Below are positions 1-8,609 of a stretch of DNA of 64,000 nucleotides, piece after piece; position 1 is the stretch's first letter, and each line of letters opens with the position of its first letter. The position numbers were made by a program, and so were the translations under genes. The DNA lies in the NCBI RefSeq assembly GCF_014873875.1, contig NZ_JADBEM010000001.1:6634001-6698000 (forward strand), written 5' to 3'. This DNA is from Actinopolymorpha pittospori (GTDB taxonomy: Bacteria > Actinomycetota > Actinomycetes > Propionibacteriales > Actinopolymorphaceae). A model generated the notes under the pieces. That model made no database searches and was not told the origin of the DNA. It saw only the letters and a program-made list of their open reading frames with translations.

Positions 1-1
1 G

Positions 2-76
2 GACGCCCATCGCCGTCTGCACGAGACCTTGCTGGCGGCGGGAGAAGGCCGTGAGGATCGCGCTGGGCAGCCCTGA
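2..76 (+). CDS. C-terminal end of an upstream hypothetical protein (partial)
   Basis: The window opens inside a reading frame that runs for 24 codons and stops with TGA at 74-76, overlapping the start of tlyA by 26 bp. It is rich in charged residues (DAHRRLHETLLAAG...). Small genes often precede tlyA in actinobacteria, so a real translationally coupled gene is likely, but too little is visible to name a family. It could also be an open frame with no function. Confidence 0.35.
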   Translation, partial: DAHRRLHETLLAAGEGREDRAGQP

Positions 77-935
77 GCGGTCGGGTCAGCGGTCGGGTCC
101 AGGAGGGCCCTCCGGGCGGGCGCGCCTCGATGTCGAGTTGGTACGCCGGGGGCTCGCGCGTTCGCGTGACCACGCCGTCGAACTCGTCGCGCGCGGCAGG
201 GTGCGAGTCGGCGGTGTCGCCGCGACCAAGGCCTCCCGCCCGGTGACGCCTGACGACCAGCTCGAGGTCGACGACACCGGCACCGATTTCGTCTCGCGCG
301 GCGGTCACAAGCTCGTCGGTGCGCTCTCGGCCTTCGGCCCACACGGGTTGACCGTCGAGGGCCGGCGCTGCCTGGACGCGGGTGCCTCCACCGGGGGTTT
401 CACCGAGGTCCTGCTTCGGTCCGGCGCCACCCGGGTGGTGGCGGTCGACGTGGGCCGAGACCAGCTCGTACCGGCCCTGCGTGCCCACCCGCTGGTCGAC
501 GTCCACGAGCGGACCCACGTCCGCGATCTCCGGCCGGAGCAGGTGGGCGGAACCGTCGACCTGCTCGTCGCCGACCTGTCGTTCATCTCACTCACCGTCG
601 TCATGCCCGCCCTGCGACGACTCGTCGAGGAGGGCGGCGACCTGGTGCTCCTCGTCAAGCCGCAGTTCGAGGTCGGCAAGTCCCGCCTGGGCCGTGGTGG
701 CGTCGTCCGCGACCCCGCGCTCCGGCACGACGCCATCCGCGGTGTCGCCCGGGCCGCCGCTGAGGTGGGTCTCGGCGTCGCCGGCCTAACCGTGAGCCCG
801 ATCCAGGGACCGGCCGGTAACACGGAGTACTTTCTGTGGCTCCGCGCGGACGCGCCGTCCTTCCGGGAGAGCGCACTCGACACACTCGAAACACCAGACC
901 AGGACAGCGAACCACCGAAGGAGTCTCCGCTGTGA
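51..935 (+). CDS. tlyA: TlyA family 16S/23S rRNA 2'-O-methyltransferase (hemolysin A)
   Basis: TlyA methylates 2'-OH of cytidines in 16S and 23S rRNA using SAM; in mycobacteria its loss gives capreomycin resistance. The 294-aa product has an N-terminal S4 RNA-binding domain (about residues 25-85, motif LVRRGLARSRDHA) and an FtsJ-like Rossmann methyltransferase domain (SAM loop DAGASTGGFTE near residue 110, VADLSFIS and LVKPQFEVG further on). The GTG start lies inside the previous frame and is the only good start before the S4 domain. The stop overlaps the GTG of nadK, so tlyA-nadK-recN is the usual coupled operon. Confidence 0.93.
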   Translation: MRIALGSPERSGQRSGPGGPSGRARLDVELVRRGLARSRDHAVELVARGRVRVGGVAATKASRPVTPDDQLEVDDTGTDFVSRGGHKLVGALSAFGPHGLTVEGRRCLDAGASTGGFTEVLLRSGATRVVAVDVGRDQLVPALRAHPLVDVHERTHVRDLRPEQVGGTVDLLVADLSFISLTVVMPALRRLVEEGGDLVLLVKPQFEVGKSRLGRGGVVRDPALRHDAIRGVARAAAEVGLGVAGLTVSPIQGPAGNTEYFLWLRADAPSFRESALDTLETPDQDSEPPKESPL

Positions 936-1927
936 CTGACGAACGCACAGTGCTCCTCGTGGTTCACACGGGGAGATCGGAAGCCACCCATCTGGCCAGG
1001 GAGTCGGCCGCGAAGCTCGCGCACGCCGGCGTCGGCGTACGCCTGCTCGCTCCCGACGCCGAGGACGTGGGAGTGGACAAGGCCGAGGTCGTCGAGGTGA
1101 CCCCCACGGCGGCCGAAGGCTGCGAGATGGTGATGGTGCTCGGCGGTGACGGCACCATTCTGCGGGGCGCCGAGGTGGCGCGGGCCTCTGGCACACCTGT
1201 CCTCGGGGTCAACCTCGGGCACATCGGATTCCTCGCCGAGTCCGAGCGCGACGACCTCGACGTCACCATCGACCACGTCGTCCACAGGAAGTACGCCGTC
1301 GAGGAGCGGATGACCCTCGACGTGACCATCACCTACAACGGTGGCGTGGTCGCCTCGCAGTGGGCACTGAACGAAGCCAGCATCGAGAAGTCGGCGCGGG
1401 AGCGGATGCTCGAGATGGTCGTCGAGGTCGACGGGCGGCCCCTGTCGCGCTGGGGCGCCGACGGCATCGTCGCGGCGACGCCAACGGGTTCGACGGCCTA
1501 CGCGTTCTCCGCGGGCGGCCCGATCGTGTGGCCCGAGCTCGAGGCGATGCTGGTGGTGCCGCTGAGCGCGCACGCGCTGTTCTCCCGTCCCCTCGTCGTC
1601 TCGCCGCGTTCGGTGGTGGCCGTCGAGCTGATGCACCGCAACACCGAGCCCGGCGTCCTGTGGTGCGACGGACGTCGTACGGAGGAGCTTCCGCCCGGAG
1701 CACGTGTGGAGGTCCGCCGTGGCGTGCAGCCGGTCCGGTTGGCCCGACTGCACCGCGGACTGTTCACCGACCGCCTGGTGGCGAAGTTCGGCCTGCCCGT
1801 GCAGGGCTGGCGCGGCGGTCTGGACCAGCCCCCACGGCACGCGGCGGCCGATGTCGGGGCCGTACGACGGAAGCGTCCGACACCACCGGTGGACGAGCAC
1901 TCGGACGACGTCGGCGCGACCCCGTAG
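932..1927 (+). CDS. nadK: NAD kinase
   Basis: This enzyme phosphorylates NAD to NADP with ATP or polyphosphate and sets the cytoplasmic NADP pool. The 331-aa protein shows the family motifs GGDGT (about residue 70), NLGHIGFL and NEASI, and the conserved GADGI..TPTGSTAY stretch of the catalytic domain. The GTG start at 932 overlaps the tlyA stop and has the ribosome site GAAGGAG at 917-923. The C-terminal 40 residues after the fold are low-complexity and not expected to be catalytic. Its position between tlyA and recN is the standard actinobacterial arrangement. Confidence 0.95.
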   Translation: MTDERTVLLVVHTGRSEATHLARESAAKLAHAGVGVRLLAPDAEDVGVDKAEVVEVTPTAAEGCEMVMVLGGDGTILRGAEVARASGTPVLGVNLGHIGFLAESERDDLDVTIDHVVHRKYAVEERMTLDVTITYNGGVVASQWALNEASIEKSARERMLEMVVEVDGRPLSRWGADGIVAATPTGSTAYAFSAGGPIVWPELEAMLVVPLSAHALFSRPLVVSPRSVVAVELMHRNTEPGVLWCDGRRTEELPPGARVEVRRGVQPVRLARLHRGLFTDRLVAKFGLPVQGWRGGLDQPPRHAAADVGAVRRKRPTPPVDEHSDDVGATP

Positions 1928-1937
1928 AGTTCCGGCG

Positions 1938-3848
1938 ATGCTGGAGGAGATCCGGATCCAAGGACTCGGCGTCATCGACGACGCCGTACTCGATCTCGAC
2001 GCAGGCCTGACCGTCGTCACCGGCGAAACCGGCGCCGGGAAGACGATGGTGGTGACGGGTCTGTCGTTGCTGCTCGGCGGCCGTGCCGACGCGGGGCTGG
2101 TCCGCCCCAACGCCGACCGTGCGGTGGTCGAGGGACGGGTTCGGCTCGACGGCGCCTCGCCCGCTGCCCGCCGTGCCGTCGACGCGGGCGCCCAGCTCGA
2201 CGACGACACCCTGATCGTGATGCGCACGATCTCCCGCGACGGCCGCTCACGCGCCTACGCCGGCGGAACGGGCGTACCAGCCGCGGTTCTGGCCGAGCTC
2301 GCCGACGAGACCGTCGCGCTGCACGGACAGTCCGACCAGATGCGACTGCTGCGGCCGTCCCGCCAGCGCCAGATCCTCGACCGCTACGCCGGAACCGCCG
2401 TCGAGGCGCCGCTCACGACCTATCGGGCCCGCTACGCCCGGCTCGCCGAGGTCGAGGCGGACCTCACCGAGCTGGTGGCACGTGCCCGCGAACGAGCCCA
2501 GGAAGCCGACCTGCTCCGGTTCGGGCTGGTCGAGGTCGAGGCCGCCGATCCCCAGCCCGGCGAGGACAAGGCACTGGCCGCCGAGGAGGACCGCCTCGCC
2601 TACGCCGACTCCCTGCGAGGTGCCGCCGCACAGGCGCACGCGGCGCTGACCGGCGACGACGACCCGGCGGCCGAGGCGGTCGACGCCCTCTCACAGGTCG
2701 CGGCGGCCCGCAAGGCACTCGACGCCGCGGGCGTCCACGACCCGGAGCTCGCGGGGGTGTCCGACCGGCTTGCCGAGGCGGCGGTCCTGCTCGCCGACGC
2801 GGGCGCGGACCTTGCCTCCTACGCCGCCGGTGTCGACACCGACCCGCTGCGGCTGCAGGCGATCGGTGAGCGACGCGCGGTGCTTGGTGCCCTGACCCGC
2901 AAGTACGGCGACTCCATCGACGAGGTGCTCGAGTGGGCGCGGCGTTCCGCGCAGCGGCTCGGCGAGTTGGACGGCTCCGACGATCGGATCGTCGGACTGC
3001 GGGCCGAACGCCAGGACCTCCTCGCCGCGCTCGCGAAGCTGGCCGGCCAGGTCAGCGCCGCTCGCTGCGCCGCTGCCGAACGACTCGGCGTGGCCGTGAC
3101 GGCCGAGTTGGCTGCGCTCGCGATGCCGCACGCCGTTCTGACCGCCGACGTCGCCCAGACAGAGGTGGTCGATCCGGCGGAGTCGGAGGAGGGGTCGGGC
3201 AAGCGCCGGACCGGCGCGTCCGGGCGCACGTCGCCACCTTCGGCCGGCCAGACACCTGCCGAGGGCACCCGCAAGGCTCTGCTCGTCGACGGCCGCTGGC
3301 TGTCCTTCGGTCCGCACGGTGTCGACGAGGTGGAGCTGCGGCTGAGCCCGCACCCAGGAGCGCCGGCGCGACCGGTGCAGCGCGGCGCGTCCGGAGGTGA
3401 GCTGTCGCGGGTGATGCTCGCCGTCGAGGTGGTGTTCGCCGGAGTCGACGGGGTGCCGACGTTCGTGTTCGACGAGGTCGACGCGGGGGTCGGTGGCCGG
3501 GCGGCGGTGGAGATCGGCCGTCGACTCGCTCGGCTCGCGACCAACGCCCAGGTCGTGGTGGTCACGCACCTTCCGCAGGTCGCCGCGTTCGCCGACCGGC
3601 ACTACGTCGTACGCAAGAGCAACGACGGCTCGGTCACGCGCAGCGGCCTGACCCGGCTGGACGACGACGGCAGGGTGGAGGAGTTGGCCCGGATGCTCGC
3701 CGGCCTCGACGACTCGGCCAGCGCTCGCGCCCACGCCGAGGAGTTGCTCGCGACGGCTGCCGCGGCGCGCACGCCGAAGCGGACGACCAGCCGACGGGCG
3801 AAGAAGGCCGGCGGTGCCGGAGCGTCCAGGGGCGATTCCGCAAAGTAG
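1938..3848 (+). CDS. recN: DNA repair protein RecN
   Basis: RecN is an SMC-like ATPase that acts early in double-strand break repair. The 636-aa product has the Walker A motif GETGAGKT near residue 30, a long coiled-coil middle, the ABC signature around GASGGELSRV and the Walker B/D-loop FVFDEVDAGVGG. The C-terminal tail is Lys/Arg/Ala rich. A Ser/Gly/Pro-rich insert near residues 415-445, just before the distal ATPase half, is longer than in most homologues and looks like a disordered linker. ATG at 1938 starts 10 bp after nadK. Confidence 0.95.
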   Translation: MLEEIRIQGLGVIDDAVLDLDAGLTVVTGETGAGKTMVVTGLSLLLGGRADAGLVRPNADRAVVEGRVRLDGASPAARRAVDAGAQLDDDTLIVMRTISRDGRSRAYAGGTGVPAAVLAELADETVALHGQSDQMRLLRPSRQRQILDRYAGTAVEAPLTTYRARYARLAEVEADLTELVARARERAQEADLLRFGLVEVEAADPQPGEDKALAAEEDRLAYADSLRGAAAQAHAALTGDDDPAAEAVDALSQVAAARKALDAAGVHDPELAGVSDRLAEAAVLLADAGADLASYAAGVDTDPLRLQAIGERRAVLGALTRKYGDSIDEVLEWARRSAQRLGELDGSDDRIVGLRAERQDLLAALAKLAGQVSAARCAAAERLGVAVTAELAALAMPHAVLTADVAQTEVVDPAESEEGSGKRRTGASGRTSPPSAGQTPAEGTRKALLVDGRWLSFGPHGVDEVELRLSPHPGAPARPVQRGASGGELSRVMLAVEVVFAGVDGVPTFVFDEVDAGVGGRAAVEIGRRLARLATNAQVVVVTHLPQVAAFADRHYVVRKSNDGSVTRSGLTRLDDDGRVEELARMLAGLDDSASARAHAEELLATAAAARTPKRTTSRRAKKAGGAGASRGDSAK

Positions 3849-3929
3849 TGAAGCGGTCGCGTTGCGCCACGCCCGCGCGTCCCGGATGTACCGACACGTC
3901 AGCGTTCACGTGTCAGAATTCGCATTGCG

Positions 3930-5111
3930 ATGAGACTCCCCACTTTGCGCCGTACCCGGTCGCTGACAGTGCCCGGTGTCGTTGGCGTGGCCCGGCTCGA
4001 CACCCGCACGAAGAACCTCACCAAGCGCCTGCGCCCAGGCGACATCGCCATCGTCAACCACCTCGACCTCGACCGGGTGAGCGCCGAGGCGCTGGTCGCC
4101 GCGGGCGTCGCGGCGGTGGTCAACGCCGCCCCCTCGATCAGCGGGCGCTATCCCAACCTCGGCCCGGGAATCCTCGTGTCGGCCGGCATCCCACTCGTCG
4201 ACGACGTGGGCATGGAGGTCTTCGCCAAGGTCGGTGAGGGAGACACCGTCCGGCTCGACGGACCGAGCCTGATCCGTGGAGATGCCGAGGTCGCCTTCGG
4301 TTCGGTGCAGACCCTCGAGACGGTCACCAAGGCGGCCGACGACGCCCGGGCCGGTCTCGCCACGCAGTTGGAGGCGTTCGCCGCCAACACGATGGAGTAC
4401 CTCCGCCGTGACCGCGACCTGCTGCTCGACGGTGTGGGCGTTCCCGACATCGCGACCGAGGTCGAGGGACGGCACGTCCTGATCGTCGTTCGCGGTTACG
4501 ACTACCGCGAGGACCTCGTCGCGCTGCGCTCCTACATCCGGGAGTACCGCCCGGTGCTCGTCGGTGTCGACGGTGGTGCCGACGCGCTGCTCGAGGCTCG
4601 ATTCAAGCCTGACATCATCGTCGGCGACATGGACTCCGTGTCCGACACGGCGCTGCGCTGCGGGGCCGAACTCATCGTGCACGCCTACCGCGACGGGCGG
4701 GCGCCCGGTTCCGACCGGCTCGAACGGCTCGGCCTGGAGTCCCGCATCTTCGCCGCGACGGGCACCAGTGAGGACGTCGCCATGCTCCTCGCCGACTCCA
4801 AGGGGGCGGCACTCATCGTCGCCGTCGGCACCCATCTCTCGCTCGTGGAGTTCCTGGACAAGGGTCGTGCGGGCGCGGCGAGCATGTTCCTGACCCGGCT
4901 TCGGGTAGGCGGCAAGCTCGTCGACGCCAAGGGCGTCAGCCGGCTCTACCGCTCGCGGATCCAGACCTGGCAGATCGTCATGCTGCTGGTCGCGGGTCTG
5001 TTGGCGTTCCTGGTGGCGCTGGCCGCCACTCCAGCGGGCCAAGCCTGGCTCGAGGTCATCGGCATTCGATGGAATGACCTGATCTACTGGTTCCGGGGTC
5101 TGTTCACGTGA
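3930..5111 (+). CDS. steA: SteA, cytokinetic ring-associated membrane protein
   Basis: SteA (Rv1697 type) binds SteB and promotes septal peptidoglycan hydrolysis and daughter-cell separation in corynebacteria. The 393-aa protein has a cytoplasmic domain related to the thiamine pyrophosphokinase fold (VGVDGGADALLEA..PDIIVGDMDS at about residues 211-235) and one C-terminal transmembrane helix (about 349-370, QIVMLLVAGLLAFLVALAA). The TPK-like motif is known in the family but catalysis has not been shown. The gene overlaps steB by 4 bp, which fits their joint action. Confidence 0.88.
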   Translation: MRLPTLRRTRSLTVPGVVGVARLDTRTKNLTKRLRPGDIAIVNHLDLDRVSAEALVAAGVAAVVNAAPSISGRYPNLGPGILVSAGIPLVDDVGMEVFAKVGEGDTVRLDGPSLIRGDAEVAFGSVQTLETVTKAADDARAGLATQLEAFAANTMEYLRRDRDLLLDGVGVPDIATEVEGRHVLIVVRGYDYREDLVALRSYIREYRPVLVGVDGGADALLEARFKPDIIVGDMDSVSDTALRCGAELIVHAYRDGRAPGSDRLERLGLESRIFAATGTSEDVAMLLADSKGAALIVAVGTHLSLVEFLDKGRAGAASMFLTRLRVGGKLVDAKGVSRLYRSRIQTWQIVMLLVAGLLAFLVALAATPAGQAWLEVIGIRWNDLIYWFRGLFT

Positions 5112-6055
5112 TCGACTTCCGCTACTTCCTCGTCTCGATCGCCGCCATCTTCCTCGCGCTCGCGGTCGGTGTCGCCCTTGGCGCGGGGCCGCTCAAGGGT
5201 GAGCTCGACCAGCAGTTGCGCGCCACCATCGAGTCCCTGGGCAAGGAGAAGGACGGCCTTCGCCAGGAGATCAACGCCCTCCAGCAGGGTGACAAGTACC
5301 GCGACTCCTTCGCCGCCGACCTCGCCCCGAGCCTGGTCAAGAACCGCCTTGCCGGCGAGAAGATCGTCGTGGTCGCGCTGCCGGACGCCAACCGCGGCCT
5401 GGTCAAGGACGTGCAGGACAGCCTTCGGGCCGCGAACGGCACCGTCACCGGCACCGTTCAGATGACGGCGAAGTGGGCCGATCCAGAGCAACGTCAGTTC
5501 GTCGACGACCTGGCGGCCCGGCTGGTGACCGGCGACGTGCGCATGCCGGTCGAAGGGTCGGCCTACGACCGGGCCGGCATCGTGCTCGCGCGAGCCCTGG
5601 TCACCCGCGACGCCCAGGCCGCCGGCCGTAAGGACGCCGCGACCCCGACCATCATGGGGGCGTTCGGCGAGGGCGACCTGGTCGACGCCGACAGCGACCT
5701 GCCACAGGCCGACCTCGCCGTGGTGGTCGCGCCGCCGATGCCCAAGGGTGGAGAGAAACCCGATCCCGCGGCCAACGACGCGTGGGTCGCGTTGGCCCGT
5801 TCCCTCGACTCCGCGAGCCAGGGCGCGGTCGTCGTCGGCGACACGTCCTCCGCGACCGAGGGCGGTGTCCTGGCGAGCCTGCGCAACAACGCCCAGGCCA
5901 GTGCCCAGGTCTCCTCGGTCGACGTCGCCAACCTCACCAGCGGCCGGGTCGCCGCGGTCTGGGCGTTGGCCGAACAGGCGGGCGGCGGAGTCGGACAGTA
6001 CGGCGCGGTCGGCACCACGGACGGCGCGCTGCCGAAGGCGGCAACCGGCCCATGA
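5108..6055 (+). CDS. steB: SteB / MctB-like membrane protein
   Basis: This is the partner of SteA, often annotated as copper transporter MctB after Rv1698. The 315-aa product starts with one transmembrane helix (residues 7-27), continues with a coiled-coil segment (about 32-60) and a large extracytoplasmic alpha/beta domain. That is the known SteB layout, in which the periplasmic part activates the cell-wall hydrolase RipA. No metal-binding cluster is visible, so the division role is more likely than copper export. It begins in the steA stop and ends in the next start, giving tight coupling. Confidence 0.85.
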   Translation: MIDFRYFLVSIAAIFLALAVGVALGAGPLKGELDQQLRATIESLGKEKDGLRQEINALQQGDKYRDSFAADLAPSLVKNRLAGEKIVVVALPDANRGLVKDVQDSLRAANGTVTGTVQMTAKWADPEQRQFVDDLAARLVTGDVRMPVEGSAYDRAGIVLARALVTRDAQAAGRKDAATPTIMGAFGEGDLVDADSDLPQADLAVVVAPPMPKGGEKPDPAANDAWVALARSLDSASQGAVVVGDTSSATEGGVLASLRNNAQASAQVSSVDVANLTSGRVAAVWALAEQAGGGVGQYGAVGTTDGALPKAATGP

Positions 6056-6945
6056 GACCTACGCCGGACCCCCGGACCCGGGCCCGTGCCACCACCCTCC
6101 TCGCCGCCGCTGCGGCGGCGGTCGCGGCCCGCGGCGTCTTCCGGGTCTGCCGCTCTCGCCCGCCGGGAGGCTCGGCCCGCTGGACGCGCACGAACCACCG
6201 CGGCGAACAGGTGAGCCTGCTGCTCGGTCCGGCGGCCGTCGCCGCAGCCGCGGCGACCACCGCGGTCGCACCCGGTCTGGATCGCGGCGAGCGTCTCGCC
6301 GGCATGGTCGCGGTGCTGGGCAGCGGGGCGGTAGGCCTCTACGACGACCTCGCCGGCACCACGACCGTGAAGGGGTTCCGCGGCCACCTGCGCGCCCTGC
6401 GGCGCGGGGAGGTCACCAGTGGACTGGTCAAGATCGCCGGTATCGGCGCGAGCGGGGTGCTCGCGGCCGCGGCGCTCCGGGAGGGAAGCCGCGCCCAGCG
6501 CACCGACGGGGCTCGTTCCGCGTCGGGACCGACCGCACTCGTCGACACCCTGGCCGACGGCGCTCTCATCGCCATGGCCGCCAACGTCGTCAACCTGTTC
6601 GACCTGCGCCCGGGCCGCGCCCTGAAGGTCGTCCTCGCCCACACACCCGCGCTGCTGGCCGCCGCGGGTCCCGCGCTGGCGGCACCGGTCGGAGCCGCGG
6701 CGGGGCTGGTGGCCGACGACCTCGGCGAACGCGGCATGCTCGGCGACTGCGGTGCCAACGCGCTCGGCGCCGGCATCGGCGTGGCCATCGCCGCACGCGC
6801 GCCCAGGCCGTTGCGCTGGGCGGCTCTCGCCGGCCTTGTGGGGCTGACACTCGCGGCCGAGCGGGTATCGTTCACCGCCGTGATCGAGGCACACCCGCCG
6901 TTGCGCCGGCTCGACGAGCTGGGCCGACGCAAGCCCAGCCGATGA
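6052..6945 (+). CDS. MraY/WecA-superfamily membrane protein (putative polyprenyl-phosphate sugar-phosphate transferase)
   Basis: The 297-aa protein is hydrophobic, with several predicted helices, and keeps parts of the MraY/WecA signature: an Asp-Asp pair in VGLYDDLAGT (about residue 100), an Asn-rich NVVNLFDLRPG motif (about 181) in place of NxxNxxDGxDG, and LGDCGANALGAGIG (about 227) matching the MGDxGS motif. The HIHH loop of true MraY is absent. It probably attaches a sugar phosphate to a lipid carrier but could be a non-catalytic paralogue. ATGA overlaps on both sides tie it to steB and to the flippase gene. Confidence 0.65.
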   Translation: MRPTPDPRTRARATTLLAAAAAAVAARGVFRVCRSRPPGGSARWTRTNHRGEQVSLLLGPAAVAAAAATTAVAPGLDRGERLAGMVAVLGSGAVGLYDDLAGTTTVKGFRGHLRALRRGEVTSGLVKIAGIGASGVLAAAALREGSRAQRTDGARSASGPTALVDTLADGALIAMAANVVNLFDLRPGRALKVVLAHTPALLAAAGPALAAPVGAAAGLVADDLGERGMLGDCGANALGAGIGVAIAARAPRPLRWAALAGLVGLTLAAERVSFTAVIEAHPPLRRLDELGRRKPSR

Positions 6946-8609
6946 CGACCACGCGGGAGCCGCGGCAAGCGGGCCCGCGTGCGTGGGGGGCCGGTCTCGC
7001 CCGCGCGGCCGTGCTGGTCGCGGCAATCACGGTCGCGGCCCGGGTGGTGGGCTTCGGGCGTTGGCTCGTCTTCTCCAAGACCGTCGGTGACACCTGCCTC
7101 GGTGACGCGTACAACACCGCGAACCAGCTTCCGAACGTCACCTTCGAGATCGTGGCGGGCGGTGCCCTGGCCTCGGTGGTGGTGCCGGTCCTCGCGGGTG
7201 CCCTCGCCCAGCCCGATGGAGCGGGTCGGGCCGACGCCGAACGCACGCTGTCGGCTCTGCTGTCGTGGACGCTGCTCCTGCTCACACCGGTCGCGCTGCT
7301 CGCGGCGGTTCTGGCCGGGCCCTACGCCGAGTTCATGCTGGCCGGACACCCCGGCTGCTCCGACTCGACGGGAGCACTCGCGACGCGGATGCTGGTCGTC
7401 TTCGCGCCGCAGGTGTGGTTCTACGGAATCGCGGTGGTGCTCTCCGGCGCCCTGCAGGCTCAGCGTCGGTTCGTCGCCGCCGCGGCCGCGCCGCTGGCCA
7501 GCAGCGTCGTCGTGGTGGCGGCGTACGCCGGCTTCGGCCTGCTCGCCGACGGACGGCTCGGAGCGGCGGAGGTGCCCGGCGCCGCCATCGGCCTGCTCGC
7601 CGGTGGGACGACCCTCGGCGTCGTGGCGCTCGCCGTCACCGTGTCGGTGCCCTTCGCCCGGACCCGGCCGCGGGTGCGGCCCACCCTCCGCTTCCCCGCC
7701 GGCGTGGGCCGGCGGGTGCGCGCGCTGGCGGCGGCCGGCATGGTGGCGCTCGTCACCCAGCAACTCGTCGCCCTCCTGCTGACCTGGCTCGCCAACCACC
7801 GGGGCGACTCCGGGACGCTGACCCTCTACACCTGGGCGTACGCGCTGTTCACGCTGCCGTACGCCGTCCTCGCCGTGCCCGTGGCGACCACCGTCTTCCC
7901 GCACGTCTCCGCGCTCGCGGGGGACCAGGGGGCTCGACCTGCCCCCAGCGCCGACGTCGACGCGGTCGCGTCCGTCGCGACCCGGGCGGTCCTCCTGCTC
8001 GGAGCCCTTGGCGGTGCACTGCTCGCGGGTACAGCGACGCCGGTCGCCCGGCTCTTCGTCCTCGGCCCCGGGTCCGGTGCGACGTCGTCGTTGGCCGACG
8101 CGTTGGTCACGTTCGCTCCCGCGGTGCCCGCGCTCGGGGTCGTGACGCTCGCCAGCCGGCTGCTCTACGCGCGCGGCCACGCCGCGTGGAGCGCACTCGG
8201 CACGGCGACCGGCTGGCTCGCCGTGGCCGCCGCCGCGGTGCTCCTCACCGCACGGCTGTCCGCGGACGCCACGACCGCCGCACTCGGCGCGGCGACGTCC
8301 GTCGGCCTCGCGGTCGGCGCCACCGTCCTGGTCGTCGGAGTCCGGCGCAGGACGGGGCGGGCGGCGATGCGCGGCCTGCCTCGGGGGTTGCTGGCCGGTA
8401 GCCTCGCGGGAGTGGTGTCAGCAGCGGTAGGCGATGTGGTGGGTCGGGGGTTCGCGACGGTGGGGTTCGCGGCAGCGGTTCTGGGAGCGGTGGTCACCGC
8501 GGTGACGGTCGTGGTCGTCTTCGGGGCGCTCGTCGCCCTGGTCGACCGGAGGAGCGCGGCGCTCGTGGTGCGCCGGGTCGTCCGCCGTCCCGTCGGGGAC
8601 GCGGAGTGA
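6942..8609 (+). CDS. MurJ-like lipid-linked oligosaccharide flippase (MVF/MOP family)
   Basis: The 555-aa integral membrane protein has about 14 hydrophobic segments and MVF-family sequences such as GFGRWLVFSKTVG near residue 40, NQLPNVTFEIVAGGAL, and the mid-protein TLYTWAYALFTLPYAVLAVPVATTVFP block. Family members flip lipid II or similar polyprenyl-linked glycans across the membrane. This copy lies between a MraY-like gene and a GT4 glycosyltransferase instead of the usual murJ locus, so it may serve a dedicated cell-surface glycan. It overlaps both neighbours by 4 bp. Substrate is inferred from context only. Confidence 0.78.
   Translation: MTTTREPRQAGPRAWGAGLARAAVLVAAITVAARVVGFGRWLVFSKTVGDTCLGDAYNTANQLPNVTFEIVAGGALASVVVPVLAGALAQPDGAGRADAERTLSALLSWTLLLLTPVALLAAVLAGPYAEFMLAGHPGCSDSTGALATRMLVVFAPQVWFYGIAVVLSGALQAQRRFVAAAAAPLASSVVVVAAYAGFGLLADGRLGAAEVPGAAIGLLAGGTTLGVVALAVTVSVPFARTRPRVRPTLRFPAGVGRRVRALAAAGMVALVTQQLVALLLTWLANHRGDSGTLTLYTWAYALFTLPYAVLAVPVATTVFPHVSALAGDQGARPAPSADVDAVASVATRAVLLLGALGGALLAGTATPVARLFVLGPGSGATSSLADALVTFAPAVPALGVVTLASRLLYARGHAAWSALGTATGWLAVAAAAVLLTARLSADATTAALGAATSVGLAVGATVLVVGVRRRTGRAAMRGLPRGLLAGSLAGVVSAAVGDVVGRGFATVGFAAAVLGAVVTAVTVVVVFGALVALVDRRSAALVVRRVVRRPVGDAE

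Noticed and set aside
305..2227. A 640-codon minus-strand frame opposite tlyA and nadK
   Set aside because: Its product is Arg/Ser/Thr-rich low complexity without domains; it is antisense of well-supported genes, an effect of GC-rich third positions.
6339..8180. Long minus-strand frame (613 codons) opposite the flippase gene
   Set aside because: His/Arg/Gly-rich without recognisable motifs, and it fully overlaps two clear membrane proteins.
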